64,000 nucleotides of DNA from JBDFMH01 sp047238125 (GTDB taxonomy: Bacteria; Pseudomonadota; Alphaproteobacteria; Sphingomonadales; Sphingomonadaceae): assembly GCF_047238125.1 (NCBI RefSeq), contig NZ_JBDFMH010000001.1:2852001-2916000 (forward strand), given 5' to 3'. The translations under genes and the position numbers were made by a program. The notes under the pieces are model-generated. The model ran no database searches and had not been told where the DNA came from. It saw only the letters and a list, made by a program, of their open reading frames with translations. Positions 49,644 through 58,364 of the stretch are shown here, piece after piece. The first letter of the stretch is position 1, and every line of letters begins with the position of its first letter.

Positions 49644-50669
49644 ATGCACCTCTTTTCCGCCGTCCGTCCACTGCTGTTCGCACTCGATGCCGAACGCGCC
49701 CACGGATTGACGATCTCGCTGCTGGCGCTGAAGCGCGGCGCGGCACCCGCCGACGACGCCATCCTGGCAACGCGGGTCGCCGGGATCGACTTTGCCAACC
49801 CGATCGGGCTGGCGGCGGGGGCTGACAAGGACGGCCGCGCGATCGGCGGCTTCCTCGGGCTGGGCTTCGGCGCGGTCGAGATCGGCACGCTGACGCCGTT
49901 GCCGCAGGCCGGCAACCCGCGTCCGCGCCTGTTCCGGCTGCCTGCGGACCGCGCGGTCATCAACCGGATGGGGTTCAACAATGGCGGGCTGGCCGCTGCG
50001 CTCGATCGCGTGCGCGCCACGCGCGGATCTGTTGGCGCGGGCGTGATCGGCATCAATGTCGGTGCCAACAAGGACAGTGCCGACCGGATCGCCGATTATG
50101 CGAAGGGCGTGGCAGCCGCCGCACCGCTCGCGGACTATGTGACGATCAACATCAGCTCGCCCAACACGCCCGGCCTGCGCGACTTGCAGCACGGCGCGGC
50201 GCTGGCCGAACTTCTCGCGGCCTGTGCGGCGGTCCGTGGATCGACGCCGCTGTTCCTGAAGGTTGCGCCCGATCTTGATCACGCCGCGATCGACGCCATT
50301 GCCCGCGCGGCAATCGAAGGCGGGGTGGCTGCGCTGATCGTGTCGAACACCACCGTATCGCGCCCGCCGCTGATCTCGCCCGCCGCCACGGAGGCGGGTG
50401 GCCTGTCCGGCGGGCCGCTCAAGGATCTTGCCTTGCAGCGGCTGCGAGATTTCCGCGCGGCAACCGGCGCGGGGCTGCCGCTGGTGGCGGCGGGCGGCAT
50501 CGGATCGGCCGACGATGCCTATGATCGCATCCGTGCCGGGGCATCGCTGGTGCAGCTCTATTCGGCGCTCGTCTATGAAGGGCCCGGGCTCGCACGGCGG
50601 ATCGCGCGCGGGCTGGCGCAGCGGCTGCGCCGCGAAGGCTTTGGTAGCGTCGCCGAAGCAGTCGGCTGA
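49644..50669 (+). CDS. pyrD: quinone-dependent dihydroorotate dehydrogenase (class 2)
   Basis: The 341-residue FMN enzyme of pyrimidine synthesis oxidises dihydroorotate to orotate and passes electrons to membrane quinone. It has an N-terminal amphipathic helix (HLFSAVRPLLFALDAERAHG), FANPIGLAAGADKDGRAI, the class-2 active-site stretch NISSPNTPGLRDLQ with catalytic Ser, and LVAAGGIGSADDAYDRIRAGASLVQLYSALVYEGP at the FMN site. No ribosome-binding site is obvious. It is followed after 55 bp by ggt. Confidence 0.95.
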   Translation: MHLFSAVRPLLFALDAERAHGLTISLLALKRGAAPADDAILATRVAGIDFANPIGLAAGADKDGRAIGGFLGLGFGAVEIGTLTPLPQAGNPRPRLFRLPADRAVINRMGFNNGGLAAALDRVRATRGSVGAGVIGINVGANKDSADRIADYAKGVAAAAPLADYVTINISSPNTPGLRDLQHGAALAELLAACAAVRGSTPLFLKVAPDLDHAAIDAIARAAIEGGVAALIVSNTTVSRPPLISPAATEAGGLSGGPLKDLALQRLRDFRAATGAGLPLVAAGGIGSADDAYDRIRAGASLVQLYSALVYEGPGLARRIARGLAQRLRREGFGSVAEAVG

Positions 50670-50724
50670 AGCGCGGCGGAACATCGCGCTTGCCGCTGCG
50701 GAATGCGGGACTAGTGTCCGGCCG

Positions 50725-52392
50725 ATGATGTCGCGTCTGCTGTTCGCCTTTCTCATCATCGTGCCGGGTGTCGCCCATGCCGCGGGCGGCGTGGTTTCCG
50801 CCGCCGATCCGCGCGCGGCGGCCGCCGGCCAGGCCATGCTGCGCCAGGGCGGCAGCGCGACCGATGCCGCGATGGCGATGATGCTGGCGCTGACCGTGGT
50901 CGAGCCGCAATCGTCGGGGATCGGCGGGGGCGGCTTCCTGGTTCATCACGATGCCGCGACCGGCCGGATCGAGACGATCGACGGGCGCGAGACGGCGCCG
51001 GCCTCGGCCGGGCCAACCCGCTTCCTGGACGCGGACGGCAAGCCGCTGCCCTATTCGCGGGCTGTGCCCGGCGGCTTTTCGGTCGGCGTGCCGGGCAATA
51101 TCCGGCTGATGGCGATGGCGCATGCGAAATGGGGCAAGCTGCCCTGGGCGACGCTGTTCCAGCCTGCGATCACGCTGGCGGAAGATGGGTTCACGATCAG
51201 CGGATCGACCGGCCGGGCGCTGGCATCGGCGGCGAAGAACTGGAATGACTTCCCGGAAGCGCGCGCGATCTGGTGGGCGGACGGAAAGCCGCGCACGGCC
51301 GGCAGCACCATCCGCCTGCCGAAATTGGCCCGGCTGCTCGAGACGGTCGCGAAGGGCGGGCCGGATGCGTTCTACGCGGGCGATGCCGGCGAGGCGATCG
51401 TGCGGGCGGTGGCGACCTCGAAGCGCAATCCCACCGCGCTGACGATGGTCGATCTCGCCGAGTATCGCGCCAAGCCGCGCGCCGCGGTGTGCGGCGCCTA
51501 TCGCGGCTACCGGATCTGCGGGATGGGGCCGCCATCCTCGGGCGCCACGACGATCCTGCAGATGCTGGGCATGATCGAACGGTTCGACATTCCGACGATG
51601 GGCAGCGGTTCCGCCGTCGCCTGGCACCTGATCGGGGAAGCGATGCAGCTTGCCTATGCCGATCGCGAGAAATGGCTCGGCGATCGGGATTTCGTCGAGG
51701 TCCCGGTCGCCGGGCTGATCGATCCCAACTATCTGCGCGCACGATCACGCCTGATTTCTCCGACGCGCGCGCTGGCCCGCTACGAAGCCGGCACGCCCCC
51801 CGGTGCGCCGCGGCGGACCGCGGGCGTCTCGTCCGAAGTGGCAGGGACCACGCATTTCGTGGCGGTCGATGGCGAGGGCGACGTCGCTTCGATGACCTCG
51901 ACGATCGAGGGTCCGTTCGGCAGCCAGCTGATGGCCAACGGATTCTTCCTGAACAACGAACTGACCGACTTCACCTTCACGCCCCAGCGGGATGGCGCGT
52001 CGGTCGCCAACCGGGTGCAGCCGGGCAAGCGGCCGCTGTCATCGATGTCGCCGACAATCGTCTACGACAGCGAGGGCAAGGTCGTGCTGGCGGTGGGATC
52101 GGCCGGCGGCAAGCGGATCATCATGCATGTGATGAAGACGCTGGTGGGCTTCATCGACTGGAAGCTGCCGGCCGCGCAGGCGATCGCGCTGCCGAACCTC
52201 TATTTCGGCGGTGGGGCGCTGCTGGTGGAAAAGGATACGCCGCTGGCCGCGCTCGCGCCCGCGATGACGAAGCTCGGGCAGACGGTGACGCCGGCCGATC
52301 TGGGATCGAAGCTGAATGCGGTCGAGCGCGTGGACGGCGGCTGGCGCGGCGCTGCTGATCCGCGCGGCGAAGGCGTGGCGCTGAACGAATAG
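50725..52392 (+). CDS. ggt: gamma-glutamyltransferase/glutathione hydrolase
   Basis: The 555-residue periplasmic N-terminal-nucleophile hydrolase has a signal peptide (MMSRLLFAFLIIVPGVAHAA). The large-subunit part carries QSSGIGGGGFLVHHD and the catalytic processing site GTTHFVAVDGEGD, where Thr375 is the expected nucleophile after autocleavage. GSAGGKRIIMHVMKTL and the lid region follow. It hydrolyses glutathione or transfers gamma-glutamyl groups. The stop is 10 bp before the ATG of the acyl-CoA ligase, so they may share a transcript. Confidence 0.93.
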   Translation: MMSRLLFAFLIIVPGVAHAAGGVVSAADPRAAAAGQAMLRQGGSATDAAMAMMLALTVVEPQSSGIGGGGFLVHHDAATGRIETIDGRETAPASAGPTRFLDADGKPLPYSRAVPGGFSVGVPGNIRLMAMAHAKWGKLPWATLFQPAITLAEDGFTISGSTGRALASAAKNWNDFPEARAIWWADGKPRTAGSTIRLPKLARLLETVAKGGPDAFYAGDAGEAIVRAVATSKRNPTALTMVDLAEYRAKPRAAVCGAYRGYRICGMGPPSSGATTILQMLGMIERFDIPTMGSGSAVAWHLIGEAMQLAYADREKWLGDRDFVEVPVAGLIDPNYLRARSRLISPTRALARYEAGTPPGAPRRTAGVSSEVAGTTHFVAVDGEGDVASMTSTIEGPFGSQLMANGFFLNNELTDFTFTPQRDGASVANRVQPGKRPLSSMSPTIVYDSEGKVVLAVGSAGGKRIIMHVMKTLVGFIDWKLPAAQAIALPNLYFGGGALLVEKDTPLAALAPAMTKLGQTVTPADLGSKLNAVERVDGGWRGAADPRGEGVALNE

Positions 52393-52402
52393 GAAGCCCC
52401 CA

Positions 52403-54184
52403 ATGGGCCTGGGAGAGGCAATGCGGCAGCTGGAATATTTCCCCAACCTGGTCACCATGTTCTTCACCCGCGTGCGCGAGCGGGGCGATGCCCCGTTCCT
52501 GTGGGCCAAGCGCGACGGGCAGTGGCGGCCGACCAGCTGGGCGGAGGCCGGCGATCAGGTGGCGCGATTGGCGGCGGCGCTCAAGGCGCTGGGGCTGGCG
52601 CGCGGCGAACGGGTAATGCTCGTTTCCGAAAATCGCCCCGAATGGTGCATCGCGGATCTGGCGATCATGGCGGCGGGCTGCGTGACGGTGCCGACCTACA
52701 TCACCAACACCGAGCGCGATCATGCGCATATCCTGGAGAATAGCGGCGCGCGCGCGGTGATCGTCTCCACCCAGAAGCTCGCCAAGGCGCTACTGCCGGC
52801 GGTGCTGCGCTCCTCCTCGTGCGACACCATCATCGGGATCGAGCCGATGCGCGCCGGCCAGACCGGGGCCGCCGCCTTCCACGACTGGCGATCGCTGATC
52901 GACGCGCAGGCCGCCGACATCGCCGCCGTCGAACGTGCCGCCGATTTCCGCCGCGATGATCTGGCGTGCCTGATCTACACGTCGGGCACCGGCGGCGCGC
53001 CGCGCGGCGTGCGCCAGCATCACGGTGCGATCCTGCACAATTGTGCGGGCTGCGTGGACGTGATCTCTGCCGATTTCGGCTGGGGCGACGAAGTGTTCCT
53101 GTCGTTCCTTCCCGCCAGCCACGCCTACGAGCATAGCGGCGGCCAGCATTTCCCGATCGCGCTGGGTGGCCAGATCTATTATTCGGAAGGGCTGGAGAAG
53201 CTGGCTTCCAACATCGAGGAAGTCCGCCCGACGATCATGGTGGTGGTGCCGCGGCTGTTCGAGGTGCTGCGTACCCGCATCCTCAAGCAGATCGAGAAGC
53301 AGGGGCGGCTGCCGCGCTATCTGATGCGGCGCGCGCTTTCGATCGGAGCCAAGGAGATCGCCGGCGCCAAGCCCTTCTGGGATCTGCCGATGGACCTGAT
53401 CCTGTCGCGCACGCTGCGTCCGAAGATCCAGACGAAGTTCGGTGGCCGGCTGAAGGCGATGGTGTCGGGCGGGGCGCCGCTCAATCCCGATGTCGGCACC
53501 TTCTTCCACTCGCTGGGGCTAACCCTGCTGCAGGGTTACGGCCAGACCGAGGCGGCCCCGGTGATCTCCTGCAATCGGCCAAGCGTCGGCATCGCGATGG
53601 ATACGGTCGGCCCGCCGCTGAAGGACGTGCAGGTGCGGATCGCCGATGATGGCGAGATCCTGGTCCGCGGCGAGCTCGTCATGCACGGCTATTGGCGCAA
53701 CGAGGAAGAGACGGCGCGCGTCCTGAAGGATGGCTGGCTGCACACCGGCGACATCGGCCATCTCGACGCCAAGGGCCGGATCGTCATCACCGATCGCAAG
53801 AAGGATCTGCTGATCAATGACAAGGGCGACAATGTCGCCCCGCAGCGGGTTGAAGGCATGTTGACGCTGGAACGCGAGATCGGACAGGCGATGGCGTATG
53901 GCGATCGGCGTCCCTATCTCGTGGCCCTGATCGTGCCCGATGCCGACTGGCTGCGCGAGCATGGCAACCCGCCACTGACCGACCCCGAAGTCCAGCGCGC
54001 GATGATGGCCGCGGTCGACCGCGTGAATTCCGGCCTGTCAGTGATCGAAAAGGTGCGTCGCATCCTGATCGCGGATGGCCCATTCACGATCGAGAACGAG
54101 CAGCTCACACCTTCGATGAAGATCCGCCGTCACGTGATCCGCGCCGCCTATGGCGATCGGCTTGACGCGCTCTACAAGAAATAG
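52403..54184 (+). CDS. long-chain fatty-acid-CoA ligase (AMP-binding)
   Basis: The 593-residue enzyme carries a phosphate loop YTSGTGGAPRGVRQHHG (variant of YTSGTTGxPKG), FLPASHAYEHSGG, LQGYGQTEAAPVISCNRP, WLHTGDIGHLDAKGRIVITDRKKDLLI and GDNVAPQRVEGML. This motif set and its length match the FadD15/FAA-type long-chain ligases rather than short-chain ones. It activates fatty acids for beta-oxidation or phospholipid recycling. Start ATG 52403 is 10 bp after the ggt stop. The substitution of PK by AP in the phosphate loop is unusual and could affect rate or nucleotide contacts. Confidence 0.9.
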   Translation: MGLGEAMRQLEYFPNLVTMFFTRVRERGDAPFLWAKRDGQWRPTSWAEAGDQVARLAAALKALGLARGERVMLVSENRPEWCIADLAIMAAGCVTVPTYITNTERDHAHILENSGARAVIVSTQKLAKALLPAVLRSSSCDTIIGIEPMRAGQTGAAAFHDWRSLIDAQAADIAAVERAADFRRDDLACLIYTSGTGGAPRGVRQHHGAILHNCAGCVDVISADFGWGDEVFLSFLPASHAYEHSGGQHFPIALGGQIYYSEGLEKLASNIEEVRPTIMVVVPRLFEVLRTRILKQIEKQGRLPRYLMRRALSIGAKEIAGAKPFWDLPMDLILSRTLRPKIQTKFGGRLKAMVSGGAPLNPDVGTFFHSLGLTLLQGYGQTEAAPVISCNRPSVGIAMDTVGPPLKDVQVRIADDGEILVRGELVMHGYWRNEEETARVLKDGWLHTGDIGHLDAKGRIVITDRKKDLLINDKGDNVAPQRVEGMLTLEREIGQAMAYGDRRPYLVALIVPDADWLREHGNPPLTDPEVQRAMMAAVDRVNSGLSVIEKVRRILIADGPFTIENEQLTPSMKIRRHVIRAAYGDRLDALYKK

Positions 54185-54192
54185 CGGATCGG

Positions 54193-54591
54193 TCAGCGCT
54201 TGCGATAGGGCGTGAAATCGCCGAGCGGGCAGGCCCCGTAGCCGAAGCCCTGCCGCAGATCCATCACCTGCGCGATATCGCCGCTGCACAGCAGGCTGCC
54301 GACGCTGCGCGTGACGAGCGAGCGATTGGGCCGCAGCGCCGCGCAGCCGCCGGGCGGGCGGTTGACATAGCGCAGCTTGGAGCTGACTTCGTAGACGATC
54401 ATCGTCTCGTCGATGATCTTGGTGCTGCGCACGCCCGTCAGGTTGATGCAGTTGCGTGGCGGCCCAGCCTCCGACGCAGCCATATACTCCTTCAGCCGCT
54501 CGGCATCGCGCGCGGCGCGCTCGTCGGGGCCCGCGCCGGCGGGGGTGGCCGCGATCAGGCCGATGGCGATCAGTGGCAGGGTGGCACGCAT
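54193..54591 (-). CDS. small secreted hypothetical protein
   Basis: The 132-residue product has a signal peptide (MRATLPLIAIGLIAATPAGAG) and a mature part with RNCINLTGVRSTKIIDETMIVYEV and PGGCAALRPNRSLVTRSV. It ends SLLCSGDIAQVMDLRQGFGYGACPLGDFTPYRKR. Four cysteines suggest disulfides. The beta-strand-rich pattern with a conserved RDCI-like motif recurs in small sphingomonad proteins I have seen, but I cannot name the family. It lies between the ligase (convergent) and gloB. Confidence 0.7.
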   Translation of the reverse strand: MRATLPLIAIGLIAATPAGAGPDERAARDAERLKEYMAASEAGPPRNCINLTGVRSTKIIDETMIVYEVSSKLRYVNRPPGGCAALRPNRSLVTRSVGSLLCSGDIAQVMDLRQGFGYGACPLGDFTPYRKR

Positions 54592-54640
54592 CACTCGTCT
54601 CCGTTTCCAGTCCCCGGACAACCAGATAGCATGCGATGGC

Positions 54641-55372
54641 TCAGCCGCGAAACGCATCCTTCGCCGCGCGCCGTGCGGCGAGTTCGGCGGCGTCGCTCGC
54701 GCGCATGAAGGGATTGGTGGCGCGTTCCAGAGCGATCGTGGTGGGTACCGTCGCCTCGCCGGCGACGCGCATCCGGTCCACCTCCGCCATTCGCGTTGCG
54801 ATCGCTGCGTTGTCCGGCTCGGCGACCAGCGCATAGCGGCCATTCGACTGGGTATATTCGTGCGCGCAATAGACCATCGTCTCGGGCGGCAGCGCCTTCA
54901 ACCGGCTCATATTGGCGAACATCTGGTCCGCCGTCCCTTCGAACAGCCGGCCGCAGCCCATCGCGAACAGCGTGTCGCCCACGAAGATCGCGGCGTCGTC
55001 GGCCAGGTGATAGGCGATATGGCCCGACGTATGCGCCGGCACCTCCAGTACGACGGCGGTGCGCGCGCCGATCGATACGCGATCGCCTTCGCCCACGGTG
55101 CGATCCAGCGTCGCGATCCGATCGGCCTCGGCCGCGGGGCCGGTGATGGTGCAACCGGTCGCCGCCTTGATCGCGGCATTGCCGCCGACATGATCGGGGT
55201 GCCAGTGCGTGTTCCAGATCTGCGAGATCACCCAGCCGCGCGCGTCCGCCGCGGCCAGGACCGGATCCGCCTCGGCGGGATCAACGACGACCGTCTCCCC
55301 GCTCTCAGCATCGTGCATCAGCCAGATGTAATTGTCGCTGAGCGCAGGGATGCGGACGATCTCGAGCGCCAT
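54641..55372 (-). CDS. gloB: hydroxyacylglutathione hydrolase (glyoxalase II)
   Basis: The 243-residue metallo-beta-lactamase-fold enzyme hydrolyses S-D-lactoylglutathione. It has the zinc motif NTHWHPDHVGG (THxHxDH), ADDAAIFVGDTLFAMGCGRLFEG with the bridging Asp, VYCAHEYTQSNGRYAL with its His, and C-terminal glutathione-binding ATNPFMRA. ATG 55372 overlaps the stop of the gloA-type gene by one base (TAATG), giving a glyoxalase pair transcribed together. Confidence 0.94.
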   Translation of the reverse strand: MALEIVRIPALSDNYIWLMHDAESGETVVVDPAEADPVLAAADARGWVISQIWNTHWHPDHVGGNAAIKAATGCTITGPAAEADRIATLDRTVGEGDRVSIGARTAVVLEVPAHTSGHIAYHLADDAAIFVGDTLFAMGCGRLFEGTADQMFANMSRLKALPPETMVYCAHEYTQSNGRYALVAEPDNAAIATRMAEVDRMRVAGEATVPTTIALERATNPFMRASDAAELAARRAAKDAFRG

Positions 55373-55785
55373 TACCACTGGCCGGTGTTCGGCATCGACG
55401 CCCAGGGTTCGGCCGGCGGCAGATGCCCGTCCTGCAGCAGCTCGATCGAGATATCGTCAGGGGTGCGCACGAACGCCATGTGGCCGTCGCGCGGCGGGCG
55501 GTTGATGGTCACGCCGGCATCCATCAGCCGCTGGCAGGTCGCGTAGATATCGTCGACGCGGTAGGCGAGATGGCCGAAATTGCGGCCGCCGGCATACTCC
55601 TCCGGATCCCAGTTGTGGGTCAGTTCGACCTGCGCGTCTCCCTGCCCTGGCGGGGCCATGAAGATCAGCGTGAAGCGCCCCTGCGCGTTATCGAAGCGCT
55701 TGACCTCTTTCAGGCCCAGCAGCTCGAAGAAGGCGACGGTCTTGTCCGGATCGGACACGCGGATCATGGTATGAAGATAGCGCAT
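55372..55785 (-). CDS. gloA: lactoylglutathione lyase (glyoxalase I, VOC family)
   Basis: The 137-residue VOC fold has paired betaalphabetabetabeta modules: MRYLHTMIRVSDPDKTVAFFELLGL with the metal His, ELTHNWDPEEYAGGRNFGHLAYRVDDIYATCQRL and PDDISIELLQDG with the Glu ligand. It converts methylglyoxal plus glutathione to S-lactoylglutathione, the substrate of the co-transcribed gloB. Confidence 0.93.
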   Translation of the reverse strand: MRYLHTMIRVSDPDKTVAFFELLGLKEVKRFDNAQGRFTLIFMAPPGQGDAQVELTHNWDPEEYAGGRNFGHLAYRVDDIYATCQRLMDAGVTINRPPRDGHMAFVRTPDDISIELLQDGHLPPAEPWASMPNTGQW

Positions 55786-55809
55786 GACCCGAATGTAGGG
55801 TGCGACGCG

Positions 55810-56532
55810 CTATTGCGCCAGTTGCGCGAGCCCATCCTTTGCGGCGATCCCGGCAGGGGATTGTGGTGCGATCGTCGCGGCCTTCGTCCAGGCGGAACGG
55901 GCCGCCTCGATATTTCCCGACAGCGCGGCGATGTTGCCAGCCTCCATCTGCACCGATGCGTCGTCTGCCGAAAGCTTCACCGCCCGGGCGATGTCCGCCT
56001 GTGCGCGCGCCATGTCTTTCTGCCGCCGCGCCAGCGTCGCCGAGAGCAGCCAGGCAAGCGGATCGGCGGGGGCGAGCGCCAGCGCCTGATCAAGATCGGC
56101 GCGGGCAGCGGGCAGATCCGCCAGCGCCACGCCGGCGCGGGCGCGATCGAGATAAGCCTCACCGCGCAGCACATCGCCCATCACCGGCAGCGCCAGCGCA
56201 CGATCAATCTGGCGGCGGGCCTGCGCGGCATCGTCGCCGGCCAGCGCGGCGTTGGCGGCCTGCACCCAGAAGGTGGCGGCGCGACCGTCGCGCGCCTTCT
56301 CCGCCTCGGTCGCCGCCTGTTCGAAGGCGAGTGCGGCGGGCTCCCAGCGTTCCTGGGCGGCGTAGGCCAACCCCAGGCATTGCCGCGCCAACAAGCCGCC
56401 GCCTGCATCGCGCCAGCGGATCGCTTCGGCTTCGGCCTTGGCGGGATCGGCCTTCGCAAGCGCGGCGCAGGCGTCGTAGCGCGCCGAGGCCGGATCGGCG
56501 GCGAACAGCAACAGGGCGAGAATCGGGCTCAC
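55810..56532 (-). CDS. tetratricopeptide-repeat protein
   Basis: The 240-residue protein is almost all TPR-like helix pairs, for example ARQCLGLAYAAQERWEPAALAFEQAATEAEK, RGEAYLDRARAGVALADLPAARADLDQALALAPADPL and SVQMEAGNIAALSGNIEAARSAWTKAATIAPQSPAG. A short hydrophobic N-terminus (MSPILALLLFAADPA) suggests export. GTG 56532 overlaps the hydrolase stop as GTGA. It is likely a scaffold; partners are unknown. Confidence 0.82.
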   Translation of the reverse strand: MSPILALLLFAADPASARYDACAALAKADPAKAEAEAIRWRDAGGGLLARQCLGLAYAAQERWEPAALAFEQAATEAEKARDGRAATFWVQAANAALAGDDAAQARRQIDRALALPVMGDVLRGEAYLDRARAGVALADLPAARADLDQALALAPADPLAWLLSATLARRQKDMARAQADIARAVKLSADDASVQMEAGNIAALSGNIEAARSAWTKAATIAPQSPAGIAAKDGLAQLAQ

Positions 56533-57260
56533 AGGCTCTCCAACAGGATCGCCACCGTCGTCAGCAACAGGCGGATATCCTGCGGGCGCGACAGGCGATG
56601 ATCGCCATCCTTGACAAGGGTCGTCTGCACATCGGCTGAACGCAGCCGATCGGCCAGCGCCAGCGCCACCTTCCACGGCACGTCGGGATCGGCCTGGCCG
56701 TGGATCAGCCGCACCGGGCAATCGAGTGCGATCTCGGTCTGCAGCAGCCGCGCCGCCTCGCCCGATTGCCAGAAGGTGCGGGTGGTGACGGTGGGGGTGT
56801 CGGCATAGGCGGACGACTGTTCGAGCCGCCCTTCGCGCAGGATCACCATCTTTTGGTCGGTGGTGAAGCCCCAGTCGGTGAAATCGGGTGCCGCGGCGAT
56901 GCCGACCAGCCCGATCACCCTGTCCGCGATCGCGCGCGCGACCAACAGCATCAGCCAGCCGCCCATCGAAGAACCCACCAGCAGCACCGGACCCGGCACA
57001 AGCGCATCGATCAGGTGCAATACGTCGTCCCGCCAGACAGCGAGCGATCCATCCTCGAATGCACCGCCGCTGGCGCCGCAGCCCGAATAGTCCAGCCGCA
57101 GCATCGCCCGGCCCTCGCTAGCCGCCCAGGCATCGAGCGCCAGCGCTTTGCCGCCTTCCATGTCTGACATGTAGCCCGGCAGGAAAATGATGGTGGGGCC
57201 GGTGCCGGGCCGATGGTGATAGGCGAGCGGGGTGCCGTCGGGGCGGGGGAGATGGGGCAT
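56529..57260 (-). CDS. alpha/beta hydrolase, ABHD10-like
   Basis: The 243-residue hydrolase fold has LPGYMSDMEGGKALALDAWAASEGRAMLRLDYSGCGASGG, nucleophile Ser in LVGSSMGGWLMLLVA, and the acid and base in LIHGQADPDVPWK and VKDGDHRLSR. The DMEGGKA lid start and SxMGG elbow resemble mitochondrial ABHD10 and related bacterial esterases or thioesterases. It is the upstream partner of the TPR gene (GTGA overlap). Confidence 0.85.
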   Translation of the reverse strand: MPHLPRPDGTPLAYHHRPGTGPTIIFLPGYMSDMEGGKALALDAWAASEGRAMLRLDYSGCGASGGAFEDGSLAVWRDDVLHLIDALVPGPVLLVGSSMGGWLMLLVARAIADRVIGLVGIAAAPDFTDWGFTTDQKMVILREGRLEQSSAYADTPTVTTRTFWQSGEAARLLQTEIALDCPVRLIHGQADPDVPWKVALALADRLRSADVQTTLVKDGDHRLSRPQDIRLLLTTVAILLESL

Positions 57261-57317
57261 TGCCCAGCCTTTAGAAGCATGGATGCCGCGCAGGAAGGGC
57301 GCTGCGGCCGAGCGCCC

Positions 57318-58364
57318 TTATCGGCCGCACATCGTGCGCAGTGCGGTCCAGTCGGCAGTCGACATGGCGGGCGTCGTGCCGACGCGCGGCGCATCGCGGA
57401 ACCGGGCCATGCGGCTGGCATCGCTCGGATGGGTGGCGGCAAGGCTCGCCAGCCGGCCGAGCGCATCGTCGTCGGCGTGCTTGCGATCGGGATCCTTGCC
57501 CAGCCGCTCGAAGAAATCGGCGATGCCGGCGGGCGAGATGCGCGCCGCCGACAGCAGCGCCAGCGCTTCGCGATCCGCCTCTGCTTCGGCACTGCGGCTG
57601 TGGCGCAGGAACAGCCCGGTCGAGGCCAGCGACCCCATATTGCCGCCCAGCCCCTGCAAGAAGATGTCCATGCCGAAATGGCGGATCAGTGCCTGGTTCG
57701 GATGGCGGCGCTGGATATGGCCGATCTCGTGCGCGAGCACGCCTGCCACCTCGTCCGGTCCGCCGGCGGCCTGGATCAACCCATCGAGCAGGATCAGTTC
57801 GCCGCCGGGCAGCGCGAACGCGTTGACCTGTCCGGTGCGCGCGACGTGGATCCGCACCGGTTCGACTAGCCCGCCCGGCGGGGTAAGCCGCGCGACCAGC
57901 CGGGCGAGGGCGGCATCGCCGGCCGCGGTCTCGCACCCGCGGTCGCCGCCGGCGATCAGATCGGCATAGGGGCGGCCGACGCCTTCGGCCACGCGGCGCG
58001 GCACATAGGGCGCTGCCCAGACCAGCGCGCTATTGCCGAACAGCCAGACGACCAGCGCGATCGAGACGACCGCCGCCACCGCCGCGCCGATCCAGCCCCA
58101 GGCGCGCGCGGTAACGCGATCCCGTCGCGGCAGATCATCGAACCCGTCCGGGTCACCACGGAACAGCAGCCGCCAATCCGGCTCTCCCGCCAGATGCAGC
58201 GCCAGCGTGCTGGCGGATATGGTGCGGGTCAGGCTGTCGGCGGGCAGAGCGAGATCGGTCGTGTCGCCGACGATCCGGATCGTGTCCGCCTCCCGCCAAA
58301 CGCGCACCGGGATCGCCCGCGCACTTCGCCCATCGAACAGGCGCGCGTCAGAAGGGGGTGACAT
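57318..58364 (-). CDS. membrane-anchored M48 metallopeptidase
   Basis: The 348-residue protein has an N-terminal domain that may be cytoplasmic (RLFDGRSARAIPVRVWREAD, a DUF7092-like head), one transmembrane segment (WIGAAVAAVVSIALVVWLFG) and a peptidase domain. That domain has FALPGGELILLDGLIQ, zinc motif VLAHEIGHIQRRHPNQ and a third-ligand region AEAEADREALALLSAARISPAG. M48 enzymes such as BepA or LoiP control envelope protein quality. Its start overlaps the DUF898 gene end by 17 nt; the two are co-transcribed. Confidence 0.9.
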   Translation of the reverse strand: MSPPSDARLFDGRSARAIPVRVWREADTIRIVGDTTDLALPADSLTRTISASTLALHLAGEPDWRLLFRGDPDGFDDLPRRDRVTARAWGWIGAAVAAVVSIALVVWLFGNSALVWAAPYVPRRVAEGVGRPYADLIAGGDRGCETAAGDAALARLVARLTPPGGLVEPVRIHVARTGQVNAFALPGGELILLDGLIQAAGGPDEVAGVLAHEIGHIQRRHPNQALIRHFGMDIFLQGLGGNMGSLASTGLFLRHSRSAEAEADREALALLSAARISPAGIADFFERLGKDPDRKHADDDALGRLASLAATHPSDASRMARFRDAPRVGTTPAMSTADWTALRTMCGR

